In this document: positions 43,452 through 52,603 of the stretch, piece by piece
Layout of the letters: every line of letters starts with the position of its first letter
How positions within the stretch are numbered: position 1 is the stretch's first letter
NCBI GenBank assembly: GCA_018267285.1
Contig: JAFDYU010000015.1
Span: forward strand, 124,001-188,000
Length of the DNA stretch: 64,000 nt
From: Bacteroidota bacterium
Lineage (GTDB): Bacteria > Bacteroidota > Bacteroidia > Cytophagales > Cyclobacteriaceae
Direction of reading: 5' to 3'
The notes under the pieces: generated by a model
Databases searched by the model: none
What the model saw: only the letters and a program-made list of their open reading frames with translations
Told to the model about the DNA's origin: nothing
Program-made: the position numbers and the translations under genes

Positions 43452-45506
43452 ATGCGACCTTCTATGATCAGATTTTTATTTACACTCGTGCTGACTGGTG
43501 TGTGCCTCTTTTCACAAGGTCAATCTGTTCAATGGGCATCAAAAGCCCTAGAGTTTTCAACCGAGCTCACATCAATTCAATACTCGGCAAGTCAGGCGGT
43601 AGGCAAACCCAACGTGTTGCCGGCAGGAGGCCAGAATCCTAACGCCTGGACACCCGATAAACCCAAACGCACCGAATTCATAAAACTGGGTTATGCCAAT
43701 CCCATGCAGATCCGGCAGGTGGCCATTGCCGAATCGTACAACCCGGGCGCATTGTACAAAGTATATGTTTACGATGAAGCCGGGAAAGAATATCTGGTAA
43801 ATACGTTTATACCACAGGCCGTTCCATTGCAGGGGCGCATGCTTAATGTGTTTGTTGATAAAACACCTTACAAGGTGGCCGCTGTTAAATTAGAATTTGA
43901 TGGCAAAGCCTTACCCGATTATTTTTCCATCGATGCCGTGGCCATATCAGATTCGAACTACCCAATTATTGCCGATATCATCAAGCCCGAATTATTGGCA
44001 AAAGGTTTGCTTGTAGAACAATTGGATAAAAATGTGAACAGCAATTACAACGATTACAATGCGTTGCTTTCGCCCGATGGGAAGACCCTTTATTTCAGCC
44101 GACAAAATCACCCGGATAATGCAGGAGGCGTGAAAGACAAAGAAGATATATGGTATTCTGAACTTGGCCCAGACGGCAAATGGACGTTGGCAAAAAATGC
44201 GGGTTCGCAACTCAATAATGACTACCCTAATTTTGTAAATAACGTAACCAGCGCAACCCCCGATGGAAAAGCTGTGGTGCTGGTGTTGGGCAACCAATAT
44301 AATGACAACGGAAAGATGACGGCCGGAGTATCCATCAGCAACAACATCGGAGGCAAGTGGACAAAACCCAAAAGCTTATCCATTAAAAATAATTACAACT
44401 ACAGCGAACGCGCTCATTATTTTCTGTCGAACACACAAAAAGTTCTTTTGATGTCGGTAGACCGCGAAGACACGAAAGGAGGAAGAGATCTCTATGTGAG
44501 TTTTGCAGAAAACGATACCGTTTTTAGCGAACCACTCAACCTCGGTGATGTAATCAATACAGCCGGGGATGAAGTCACTCCTTTTTTAACTTCCGATAAT
44601 GTAACGCTTTATTATTCTTCAAACGGATTCAGCGGTTATGGAGGAAGTGATATTTACATATCCAAAAGATTGGACGACACCTGGACAAATTGGTCGGAGC
44701 CCCAAAATATGGGTAATGAAATCAACTCAAAAACCGATGACATCTTTTTCAACATCCCCTCTACAAGCGACTACGCCTATTTCTCTCGATCGGTAAAAGA
44801 AGACAACTTTGATATTTTCAGGGTGAAGATGCCCTTCTTTAAAAACCCGGAACCCATTGTTATAGTAAAAGGCAAATTGATTGATGCGAAAACAGGTAAG
44901 CCCCTTGGAGCAAAAATTATTTACGAACGATTGCCCGATGGAAAAGAAGTGGGTGTAACCTACTCTAACCCGGAAACCGGAGATTACGAAATCCATTTAC
45001 CCGGAGGAAGTTTGTATGGCCTGAGGGCAGAAGCCAAAGATCACATTTCTGAAAACCAGAACATAGATCTGCGCAATGTGAAGCAGCCGGGCACATTCGA
45101 GGAGAATGTAAAACTTAAGCCGGAAGAAATCGCACCCATTCAAGTAGCCCCGGTTGAAGAAAATATCACCATTACACTCAACAATATATTTTTCGATTTC
45201 GATAAGTCAACGTTGAAAGCCGAATCATTCCCCGAGTTAAATCGGATTGTAGAATTGATGAAGGCAAAAGCAACTATGCAGGTGGAGATTGCAGGGCATG
45301 CAGATAAAACCGGCCCCGAAGAATATAACCTGAAATTATCGGAGCGTAGGGCAAGAGCAGTGGCAAAATATCTCGGTGAAAAAGGAATTGATAGCAACAG
45401 AATCTCTGCTGTATTTTATGGTGAAACACGCCCTGTAGACACAACGAATACAAAAGCCGGGAATGCAAAAAACAGACGCGTAGAATTTAAAATTTTAAAA
45501 ATGTAG
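43452..45506 (+). CDS. OmpA-family protein with PD40 and discoidin-like parts
   Basis: A 684-residue envelope protein: signal peptide, an N-terminal F5/8-type (discoidin-like) region at about 25-165 (EFSTELTSIQYSASQAVGKP), WD40-like PD40 beta-propeller repeats at about 195-465 (LLSPDGKTLYFS, TPDGKAVVL), a CarboxypepD_reg-like domain at about 475-555, and a C-terminal OmpA domain (FFDFDKSTLKAES, IAGHADKTG, LSERRARAVAKYL) that binds peptidoglycan. PD40-OmpA proteins such as PorE link the cell wall to secretion machines; here the role is open. Start at 43464 (MIRFLF) is also possible. Confidence 0.88.
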   Translation: MRPSMIRFLFTLVLTGVCLFSQGQSVQWASKALEFSTELTSIQYSASQAVGKPNVLPAGGQNPNAWTPDKPKRTEFIKLGYANPMQIRQVAIAESYNPGALYKVYVYDEAGKEYLVNTFIPQAVPLQGRMLNVFVDKTPYKVAAVKLEFDGKALPDYFSIDAVAISDSNYPIIADIIKPELLAKGLLVEQLDKNVNSNYNDYNALLSPDGKTLYFSRQNHPDNAGGVKDKEDIWYSELGPDGKWTLAKNAGSQLNNDYPNFVNNVTSATPDGKAVVLVLGNQYNDNGKMTAGVSISNNIGGKWTKPKSLSIKNNYNYSERAHYFLSNTQKVLLMSVDREDTKGGRDLYVSFAENDTVFSEPLNLGDVINTAGDEVTPFLTSDNVTLYYSSNGFSGYGGSDIYISKRLDDTWTNWSEPQNMGNEINSKTDDIFFNIPSTSDYAYFSRSVKEDNFDIFRVKMPFFKNPEPIVIVKGKLIDAKTGKPLGAKIIYERLPDGKEVGVTYSNPETGDYEIHLPGGSLYGLRAEAKDHISENQNIDLRNVKQPGTFEENVKLKPEEIAPIQVAPVEENITITLNNIFFDFDKSTLKAESFPELNRIVELMKAKATMQVEIAGHADKTGPEEYNLKLSERRARAVAKYLGEKGIDSNRISAVFYGETRPVDTTNTKAGNAKNRRVEFKILKM

Positions 45507-45510
45507 AAAC

Positions 45511-46224
45511 ATGAAATCACTGTTAGTTTCTTTCATTTTTCAAATCTTTTGCATCTTGATAGCAAAGGCACAGACGGATACACTGATCTATGCCGAAGGG
45601 AAAATAATAAACGCAACCACCAAGGAAGCAATCAGTGCAAAAATCAGTTATCGTAGCGAACCATACGGCAACACGATTGGGTTTCTCTCGGGCACTTCCT
45701 ACCGCTTCCCGTTTTTTGATAACAGTAAGTACTCCATTACGGTTGAGGCTCCGGGCTTTGCAACATCAAAATTTTTGATCGATCCGGCCGAAGCCAATGC
45801 AGAAAGGCTGGTGGTAAAAGATATTGAACTTGGTCTTCCTCAGAGTGCTTCCGTAGAGGCTGAAGCCACGCGCACCGTTGGTAAAGTGATGCGGTTAGAT
45901 AATTTAATTTTCAATGCGGGCACAGCCAGAATTGACCCCGCTTCGTATGATGAACTCACCCGCATAGGTAACATGCTAAAGAACAACCCAAATATGGTAG
46001 TTCAGCTTGAAGGGCATACAGATTTTATTGGGGATCCTTCTAAAAACATGAAACTTTCGGAAGAACGAGTGGATGCTGTAAAAGATTACTTAGTTAGCAA
46101 AGGAGCGAGCAAAAGCAGGATAAAAACAAAAGCCTTTGGAGGCACACAACCCCTGTCGAGAGAAAATACCGAAGAGGCTCACAAAATGAACAGACGCGTT
46201 GAGTTGAGGGTGTTGCAAAATTAA
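45511..46224 (+). CDS. OmpA-family protein, short
   Basis: A 237-residue protein: signal peptide (SFIFQIFCILIAKAQ), a short CarboxypepD_reg-like domain (about 25-110, AEGKIINATTKEAISAKISY) and an OmpA domain (LIFNAGTARIDPASYDELTRI, LEGHTDFIGDP, LSEERVDAVKDYLVSKG). It starts four bases after the previous stop and repeats its last two domains in shorter form, so it is a truncated paralogue without the beta-propeller. Both were probably produced together. Confidence 0.9.
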   Translation: MKSLLVSFIFQIFCILIAKAQTDTLIYAEGKIINATTKEAISAKISYRSEPYGNTIGFLSGTSYRFPFFDNSKYSITVEAPGFATSKFLIDPAEANAERLVVKDIELGLPQSASVEAEATRTVGKVMRLDNLIFNAGTARIDPASYDELTRIGNMLKNNPNMVVQLEGHTDFIGDPSKNMKLSEERVDAVKDYLVSKGASKSRIKTKAFGGTQPLSRENTEEAHKMNRRVELRVLQN

Positions 46225-46323
46225 CAAAAGCACCAGAGGCTTAGTCCTGAACCGCAGCCGGATTTCATAGTACTTGCTGCCCTCCATTCTCAAAATGCGT
46301 ATCTTTAAAGTAAAGGCAACCCA

Positions 46324-47754
46324 ATGATAGCCGAACCGCCCATTGATATTCACCGGTTGAGCGAAATTTTCGAAAAGCAAAAACGAAAAAGCTTTGTTCT
46401 ACGCTCTGAAAATTTGAACGAAAGAAAAAAACGATTGAGCGCCTTTGAAGATTTTCTGATGAGGAACCGCACCAGAATCAGAGAGGCGATTAGCCGGGAT
46501 TTCAAAAAACCAACAACGGAATCCGATATATCAGAATTATATCCGGTACTCACCGAAATCCGCCACGCGGTTTCCAAAATAGACAACTGGGCGGCACCAA
46601 AAAAAATAGATGCCACTTTAACTTATTTAGGCACTCGTTCTGAAGTTAGGGTTGAGCCAAAAGGAGTTTGCTTGATTATAGCACCCTGGAATTTCCCGTT
46701 CAATTTAAGCATAGGCCCGCTCATCTCCTGTCTTGCTGCCGGCAATACGGCTGTTATCAAACCATCTGAATTAACCCCTCATACCTCGCAACTGATTTCA
46801 GAGTTGATCAACGAATTTTTTGAAGAAGACCTGGTTGCCGTAGTTGAAGGAGGGCAGCAAGTTTCCGAGCAATTGCTGGAACTTCCGTTCGATCACATTT
46901 TCTTTACCGGAAGCCCCACTGTTGGGAAAATTGTGATGAAGGCCGCAGCAGAAAACCTCTCGTCCATAACCCTAGAACTCGGTGGGAAATCGCCTGCAAT
47001 TATTGATGCTTCGGCAGATATTAAGGACACCGCCAAACGAATTGCTTTCGGTAAGTTTTTAAACAACGGGCAAACGTGCATTGCCCCCGATTACGTTTTG
47101 GTTGAGGAGTCGGTGCAGACAACATTCATTCAGGAGCTGAAAAAAGAGGTAAAAAAAATGTTTGGAGAAAAAGAAGAGATCTCCGAACAGTCGGCAAATT
47201 ATGCACGCATTGTAAGCCTGAAACATTTCGATCGCCTCAACAACATTTTAAAAGATGCGATCAATCGAGGTGCAAGAGTCGAGTTATCAGGTTCGCTTAA
47301 CCCGGAAACCAATTTTATTCATCCGGTAATTTTATCAAACGTGGCATCAGAAAGTTTGGTCATGCAAGAAGAAATTTTCGGGCCAATACTACCTGTGGTT
47401 TCGTTTACATCTGTTGAGCAAGTAGTGTATTCAATTAATGATAAACCCAAGCCACTGGCGCTTTACATTTTCAGTAGCCGAAAGTCATTCCAAAGAAAAA
47501 TACTTACCGAAACATCGGCCGGTTCGATGGGCATTAATGAATGCGTGCTTCAGTTTACCCATCCCAACTTGCCGTTTGGCGGAATAAATAATAGCGGGCT
47601 TGGTAAGGCGCACGGAGAATATGGATTTAGGGCATTCTCAAACGAGAAACCGGTGCTTCGGCAAAAACGCGGGTTTGCCATGTCGTACTTGCTTCATCCA
47701 CCGTATACCGATTTTAGAAAAAAGATCGTTGATCTATTACTCAAGTGGTTTTGA
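46324..47754 (+). CDS. Aldehyde dehydrogenase
   Basis: A 476-residue NAD(P)-dependent aldehyde dehydrogenase of the class 3-like (fatty aldehyde) group. Catalytic Glu lies in TLELGGKSP and catalytic Cys in NNGQTCIAPDY near residue 250; the cofactor region IIAPWNFPFNLSIGP is conserved. The C-terminus ends in a hydrophobic/basic tail (DFRKKIVDLLLKWF), which may attach to the membrane. Stand-alone gene; an imperfect element TATCTTTA lies about 20 bases upstream. Confidence 0.94.
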   Translation: MIAEPPIDIHRLSEIFEKQKRKSFVLRSENLNERKKRLSAFEDFLMRNRTRIREAISRDFKKPTTESDISELYPVLTEIRHAVSKIDNWAAPKKIDATLTYLGTRSEVRVEPKGVCLIIAPWNFPFNLSIGPLISCLAAGNTAVIKPSELTPHTSQLISELINEFFEEDLVAVVEGGQQVSEQLLELPFDHIFFTGSPTVGKIVMKAAAENLSSITLELGGKSPAIIDASADIKDTAKRIAFGKFLNNGQTCIAPDYVLVEESVQTTFIQELKKEVKKMFGEKEEISEQSANYARIVSLKHFDRLNNILKDAINRGARVELSGSLNPETNFIHPVILSNVASESLVMQEEIFGPILPVVSFTSVEQVVYSINDKPKPLALYIFSSRKSFQRKILTETSAGSMGINECVLQFTHPNLPFGGINNSGLGKAHGEYGFRAFSNEKPVLRQKRGFAMSYLLHPPYTDFRKKIVDLLLKWF

Positions 47755-47782
47755 GTTGGTCTCGCTGACATTCGTACTTTTG
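47751..47782 (+). promoter_or_regulatory. Promoter of AsmA-like gene
   Basis: Exact TACTTTTG at 47775-47782 with TTG at 47756-47758 (16 bases apart) or 47751-47753 (21 apart), overlapping the last codons of the aldehyde dehydrogenase. The ATG is 22 bases beyond. Confidence 0.55.
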
Positions 47783-47804
47783 TAAACTCTAAAATTTCTA
47801 CAAA

Positions 47805-50393
47805 ATGAAAATCCTGAAAAAAATTGTTGTTGGGCTGTTTATTTTCATCGCTTTGTTGGTTGCTTCGGCATTTGTTTTGCCCATCGTTTTTAAAGATAAA
47901 ATAAAAGCTAAAGTAGATGAAGCCATTGCCCAAAATGTGAACGCGGATGTAGTTTTTGATGTAAACAATTTCAGTCTTTCGGTGTTCAGGAATTTTCCAA
48001 ACATAACGGTAGAGGTTAAAGAACTTGGCGTGTTTAATCGCGAGCCTTTTAAAGGCACTCCCTTGTTTGTAGTCAATCGGTTTGATGTTGAGGTCAATTT
48101 AAAAGATGTAATTTTTGGCGATCAGCTTCGTGTAAAAGGGATTACACTCGTAAAACCTCAGATTAATATAAAAGTTTTAAAAGATGGCCAAGCCAATTAC
48201 AACATCACCTACCCATCGACAGATACTGTAAAAAAATCGGACGAACCCAGCAAGTTTTCTTTTGCTATTGACCGGTGGAATATTGAAAATGCCGAATTGA
48301 TTTACGATGATGAAACCATGCCATTCTTCATGTCTATTAAAGGATTGAACCACAGCGGCAGTGGAAATTTTAACGATCAGCAATTTGATCTTACTACAAA
48401 AACAACTGCAGACTCGGTCAGCATGAAATATGCCGGTGCAGAATATATAAGCAACAAAAGCGCACAGATTGATGCAGTGATTCAGATCAGCGAGAATTAC
48501 GGCAAATATGTGTTTAAAGAAAATTCGGCAAAGCTGAACGAATTTGGCTTGGGCTTTGACGGCTGGTTTAAAATGAACGACAATGATTTTGGCATGGACA
48601 TAAATGTTAAAAGTCCGGAAAACTCATTTAAGAGTTTGCTCTCACTCGTTCCGGGTATGTACACCAAAGAGTTCGATAAGATAGAAACTAAGGGCAACCT
48701 TTCCTTCAGCGGGTTTGTAAAAGGCACGTACAGCGATAAGCAAATGCCTGCATTTAACATGGATCTAAAAGTGATGGACGCCATGTTTAAATACCCCTCT
48801 GTGCCTTCGGCCGTTACCAATATTAATATGGATTTAGTGATTGATAATAAAACAGGCGTGATTGAAAACACCTTGATCAATCTAAAAAAATTTCATCTTG
48901 ATTTTGGATCGAACCCGGTTGATGCACATGCGGTGGTGGAGAACCTTAAAGATTATAAAATGGATGCCAGCGTGAAGGCCGCATTGAATCTAAGTGAGAT
49001 GAGTAAAATGTTCCCGATGGAAGGAATGGAAATGAAGGGTAATTTTTCAGCAGCCGTTGAAGCCAAAGGCGTGTACGATGCGGTAAAGAAAATCCCGATG
49101 AGCGGCTCGGCCTCATTGAAAGATTTCAGGTTTGCCTCCAATAAAATTTCATATCCCGTAACTATTCAAAGCATGGAGGCAACGTTCGACCCACAAAAAG
49201 CTGAACTTAAAAACACAAAAGGTACAATAGGCAAAAGTGATTTTGATGTAAGCGGCTCGGTAAGTAACTATATGGCCTATGCGTTTGCTAACGGTGTAAT
49301 AAGCGGAACACTGAATTTCAGCTCAACACTTCTGGATTTAAACGAATTCATGACCGATAGTGCGCCACCCGACAAAAAAGATACCACCAAACTTACGGTT
49401 ATACCCGTGCCCGGCAATATTGATTTTGTGTTGCATTCCGATATAAAGACGGTAAAAATGATGGACTACACCTTAACAAATGCCATGGGCGATGTGATTG
49501 TAAAAGATGCAGTGGCAAACATGAGTAATGTTAAATTCAACATGCTGGGTGGCGGATTTGTGGTGAATGGTGCTTACAATACCAAAGATTTACAACATCC
49601 CAAATATGATTTCGGATTGAAGATCGACAACTTGTCGATACAAGAAGCAGCCAGTTCGTTTTCGATGATAAAAAAATATGCACCGATTGCTGGGATGGCA
49701 CAAGGGAAATTCGGCACCGACTTTAAAATAAATGGCGAGCTCGGCCAAAACATGATGCCAAAACTTAACACCGTAAATGGCGATGGTCTGATAAAAATAG
49801 CGGAAGCAGCTATCACTCAGTCAAAATTGATTTCAGGAGTAACATCACTCACCAGCTTAAAAGATGTCGACAATGTTACATTGAAAAACGTACTTATGTC
49901 GGCTACCATAAAAGATGGTAAGCTCTCGGTAAAACCCTTTAATGTAAAGTTTGGCGATTATGCCACAGCCGTTACCGGCAGTACCGCACTGGATGGTACC
50001 ATCGACTATGCTTTGAAGATGAGCGTACCTGCTGGCAAACTCGGATCGCAGTTTCAGGGGTTGATCAATCAATACACCGGATCTAATAATTCTACGTCAA
50101 CAATCCCGCTCAACATTGGTTTAGGTGGCACATTTACCAATCCTAAAGCCACTTTGGTAACGCAAGAACAAAAGCAGCAAGTGAAAGAGGCCGTTACAAA
50201 CGTGGCAAAAGAAAAAGGCAAAGAGGCTCTGAAACAAGCCGTTGAAAGTACACCTGCCAAAGATATTGTTAACAACATTTTGGGTGGCAAAAAAGACACA
50301 GCCAAAGCAAAGACCGATACTTCAAAAACAAAAGTTGTACAAGATGTGCTCCAGAACAAGTTGCAAAATCTGCTGAAGCGAAAGAAGAATTAA
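47805..50393 (+). CDS. AsmA-family envelope protein
   Basis: An 862-residue protein: N-terminal hydrophobic anchor (VVGLFIFIALLVASAFVLPIVF), an AsmA domain at about 1-180 (VDEAIAQNVNADVVFDVNNF, VKGITLVKPQINIKVLKDG) and a second AsmA-like part in the C-terminal half (DGLIKIAEAAITQSKLIS, GKLSVKPFNVKFGDYA). The tail is Lys/Ala-rich. AsmA-like proteins (YhdP, TamB group) form hydrophobic grooves that move phospholipid across the periplasm; their Bacteroidota members are usually unstudied. Confidence 0.9.
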   Translation: MKILKKIVVGLFIFIALLVASAFVLPIVFKDKIKAKVDEAIAQNVNADVVFDVNNFSLSVFRNFPNITVEVKELGVFNREPFKGTPLFVVNRFDVEVNLKDVIFGDQLRVKGITLVKPQINIKVLKDGQANYNITYPSTDTVKKSDEPSKFSFAIDRWNIENAELIYDDETMPFFMSIKGLNHSGSGNFNDQQFDLTTKTTADSVSMKYAGAEYISNKSAQIDAVIQISENYGKYVFKENSAKLNEFGLGFDGWFKMNDNDFGMDINVKSPENSFKSLLSLVPGMYTKEFDKIETKGNLSFSGFVKGTYSDKQMPAFNMDLKVMDAMFKYPSVPSAVTNINMDLVIDNKTGVIENTLINLKKFHLDFGSNPVDAHAVVENLKDYKMDASVKAALNLSEMSKMFPMEGMEMKGNFSAAVEAKGVYDAVKKIPMSGSASLKDFRFASNKISYPVTIQSMEATFDPQKAELKNTKGTIGKSDFDVSGSVSNYMAYAFANGVISGTLNFSSTLLDLNEFMTDSAPPDKKDTTKLTVIPVPGNIDFVLHSDIKTVKMMDYTLTNAMGDVIVKDAVANMSNVKFNMLGGGFVVNGAYNTKDLQHPKYDFGLKIDNLSIQEAASSFSMIKKYAPIAGMAQGKFGTDFKINGELGQNMMPKLNTVNGDGLIKIAEAAITQSKLISGVTSLTSLKDVDNVTLKNVLMSATIKDGKLSVKPFNVKFGDYATAVTGSTALDGTIDYALKMSVPAGKLGSQFQGLINQYTGSNNSTSTIPLNIGLGGTFTNPKATLVTQEQKQQVKEAVTNVAKEKGKEALKQAVESTPAKDIVNNILGGKKDTAKAKTDTSKTKVVQDVLQNKLQNLLKRKKN

Positions 50394-50426
50394 TAAATTT
50401 TAATTGACGAGAAAAAAAATCTTTTG

Positions 50427-51830
50427 ATGAGAAACGAGCAAACCGAGCCCGGTCACAAGGGCGAGGGATTAAACTATTTCCGCTTCACTTCTTTATTTCA
50501 ACGCGAAGGCTGGCTCCCCCCCACGTATGTTGGAGTTGACGAACAAGGAATCATTCACTATTTATCTCAAGAAAATCCGGGAGGAGATGTAGAAACCGTA
50601 GATGGTTTTGCGCTGCCGGGATTTCAAAATGCACACTCACACGCATTTCAATATGCTATGGCAGGCCTTGCAGAAAATCACCCTGCCGGAACAGACGATG
50701 ATTTTTGGACCTGGCGCGAGGAAATGTATAAGTGCGCTTTATCGATTGATCCCGATCAGGCCGAAGCCATTGCCGCCATGCTCTATGCAGAAATGTTGCG
50801 TGTTGGCTACACACACGTAGCAGAATTTCATTACGTGCATCACGGTAAAGATGGCAGCCCCTATTCTAACCTTGCCGAAATGGGCGAACGAATGGTTGCG
50901 GCCGCAAAAACTGCCGGAATAAAAATAACGTTAGTCCCGGTTTTTTATCAAAAGGGAAATTTCGGACAAGACCCTCAGCCGCGGCAGCGCAGGTTTATTT
51001 CCAAAAAAGTTGACGACTACTTTAAGCTCATCGAATCTTCGAAACGGGCTTTAAAAAGATACGAAAGTGCTTCACTCGGTTACAGTATTCATTCCTTGAG
51101 GGCGGTAGATCTCAACGACATCAAAATAACATTTAAAACGATGCCAAAGAATGTGCCCTTCCACATTCACGTTTCAGAACAAAAAAAAGAAATAAACGAT
51201 TGTCTGGTTTTTTGCGGTAAACGCCCGATGCAATGGCTGTTGGAAAATCTTCCGGTAGATGAATATTTTCATTTGGTGCACTCCACGCACCTCGATGACC
51301 ATGAGCTAAAAACGCTCGCAACGTCAAAAGCCAACGTGGTGCTCTGTCCGTCCACAGAAGGCAACCTTGGTGATGGTATTTTCCGGATGAAAGAATTTGT
51401 AAAACAAGGCGGCCGTTGGAGCATTGGAACCGACAGCCACATTGGTCTTAATCCGTTAGAAGAATTCCGGATGATCGATTACAGACAAAGGCTGATCACC
51501 AACCAACGCAATACGTTTGAGGGCGATGCCGCTTCGTATATGGTTAACGAGTCGGTTGCTTCCGGACGAAAAGCTATGGGTATTGCATCTTCCAATAACT
51601 TTGAAATAGGTAAACCCCTAGATGCCGTGGTGTATAATGCCAAGTCTCACCTGTTGGCCGATACGTCTTCAAAAAATCTTCTTTCAACCCTCGTTTTCAC
51701 ATCCGACTCCAGCCGCACACTCGGCACCCTTGTAAACGGCAAATGGGTGGTGAAACAACAGCATCATCAACACGGGAAATCTATCAAAGAAAACTTCAGC
51801 AAGGCAATTCGCGAATTGAAAAATCGATAA
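50427..51830 (+). CDS. hutF: Formimidoylglutamate deiminase
   Basis: A 467-residue amidohydrolase that removes ammonia from formimidoyl-glutamate in the five-step histidine degradation route. Zn ligands appear in NAHSHAFQY, VAEFHYVHH, FHIHVSEQ and GTDSHIGLNP, and the signature SIHSLRAV with CPSTEGNLGDGIF is typical of HutF. The ATG at 50427 is chosen over a TTG at 50424. None of hutH, hutU, hutI or hutG lies near, so the rest of the pathway must be elsewhere, or the enzyme has shifted substrate. Confidence 0.92.
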   Translation: MRNEQTEPGHKGEGLNYFRFTSLFQREGWLPPTYVGVDEQGIIHYLSQENPGGDVETVDGFALPGFQNAHSHAFQYAMAGLAENHPAGTDDDFWTWREEMYKCALSIDPDQAEAIAAMLYAEMLRVGYTHVAEFHYVHHGKDGSPYSNLAEMGERMVAAAKTAGIKITLVPVFYQKGNFGQDPQPRQRRFISKKVDDYFKLIESSKRALKRYESASLGYSIHSLRAVDLNDIKITFKTMPKNVPFHIHVSEQKKEINDCLVFCGKRPMQWLLENLPVDEYFHLVHSTHLDDHELKTLATSKANVVLCPSTEGNLGDGIFRMKEFVKQGGRWSIGTDSHIGLNPLEEFRMIDYRQRLITNQRNTFEGDAASYMVNESVASGRKAMGIASSNNFEIGKPLDAVVYNAKSHLLADTSSKNLLSTLVFTSDSSRTLGTLVNGKWVVKQQHHQHGKSIKENFSKAIRELKNR

Positions 51831-51864
51831 ATGACCAGCCCAAACTATTTATTACTTTAGTAAA

Positions 51865-51872
51865 TAATTTTG
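51865..51872 (+). promoter_or_regulatory. -7 element four bases before ATG
   Basis: Exact TAATTTTG that ends four bases before the exonuclease ATG, which would give a leaderless transcript. Confidence 0.5.
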
Positions 51873-51876
51873 ACAC

Positions 51877-52593
51877 ATGGCCCCAGAACTTCGCGACATT
51901 CTTTTCCTTGATATTGAAACCATAGGGATGGTTGAACACCATGACCAGTTGAACGAAAGGTTCAAAACACAATGGGCGCGCAAGGCAAGTTTTCTCAAAC
52001 GCGAAGAAGGGCAATCGGATGAAGACTTGTTTCACGACCGTGCCGGAATCTATGCCGAGTTTGGAAAAATCATCGTTGTAGCAATTGGCAAGTTTACCGA
52101 AAATGAAAATGGAACATTGATTTTCAAAACGAAATCGTTTGCCAACTCTGACGAGAAAAAATTACTTGAAGATTTTAAGTCCATTCTCGATAAAACCGAT
52201 TTAACTAAAACAAAATTGTGCGCACACAACGGCAAAGAATTTGATTTCCCTTATTTAAGCAGGCGCATGCTGGTGAACGGAATTATGTTGCCCTCGTTGT
52301 TAAATCTGGCCGGAACAAAAAAATGGGAAGTACCTCACCTCGATACCATGGAAATGTGGAAATTTGGTGACTACAAACACTTCACGTCACTCGAACTGCT
52401 GTTGGCGTTGTTCAACATTCCAACTAGCAAAGGCCGTATGGATGGCTCTATGGTAAACACGGTTTATTACAAAGAGAAAAACCTTTCAAAGATTACAGAA
52501 TATTGCGTGGCCGATGTAGTGGCCATTGCTCAGTTGTATTTGAAGATGAAGGGCTTACCCTTGATGGAAGAAAAAAATATTGTCTCATCGTAA
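51877..52593 (+). CDS. PolB-type 3'-5' exonuclease
   Basis: A 238-residue DEDD exonuclease. The catalytic acidic motifs are FLDIETIGM, CAHNGKEFDFPYLSRRM and the C-terminal CVADVVAIAQLYL. The family is known as predicted 3'-5' exonuclease related to the PolB exonuclease domain. Substrate (DNA or RNA) not determined. Its stop is ten bases before the rnr ATG, so the two nucleases may be made together. Confidence 0.9.
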   Translation: MAPELRDILFLDIETIGMVEHHDQLNERFKTQWARKASFLKREEGQSDEDLFHDRAGIYAEFGKIIVVAIGKFTENENGTLIFKTKSFANSDEKKLLEDFKSILDKTDLTKTKLCAHNGKEFDFPYLSRRMLVNGIMLPSLLNLAGTKKWEVPHLDTMEMWKFGDYKHFTSLELLLALFNIPTSKGRMDGSMVNTVYYKEKNLSKITEYCVADVVAIAQLYLKMKGLPLMEEKNIVSS

Positions 52594-52603
52594 CAAATTG
52601 TTG

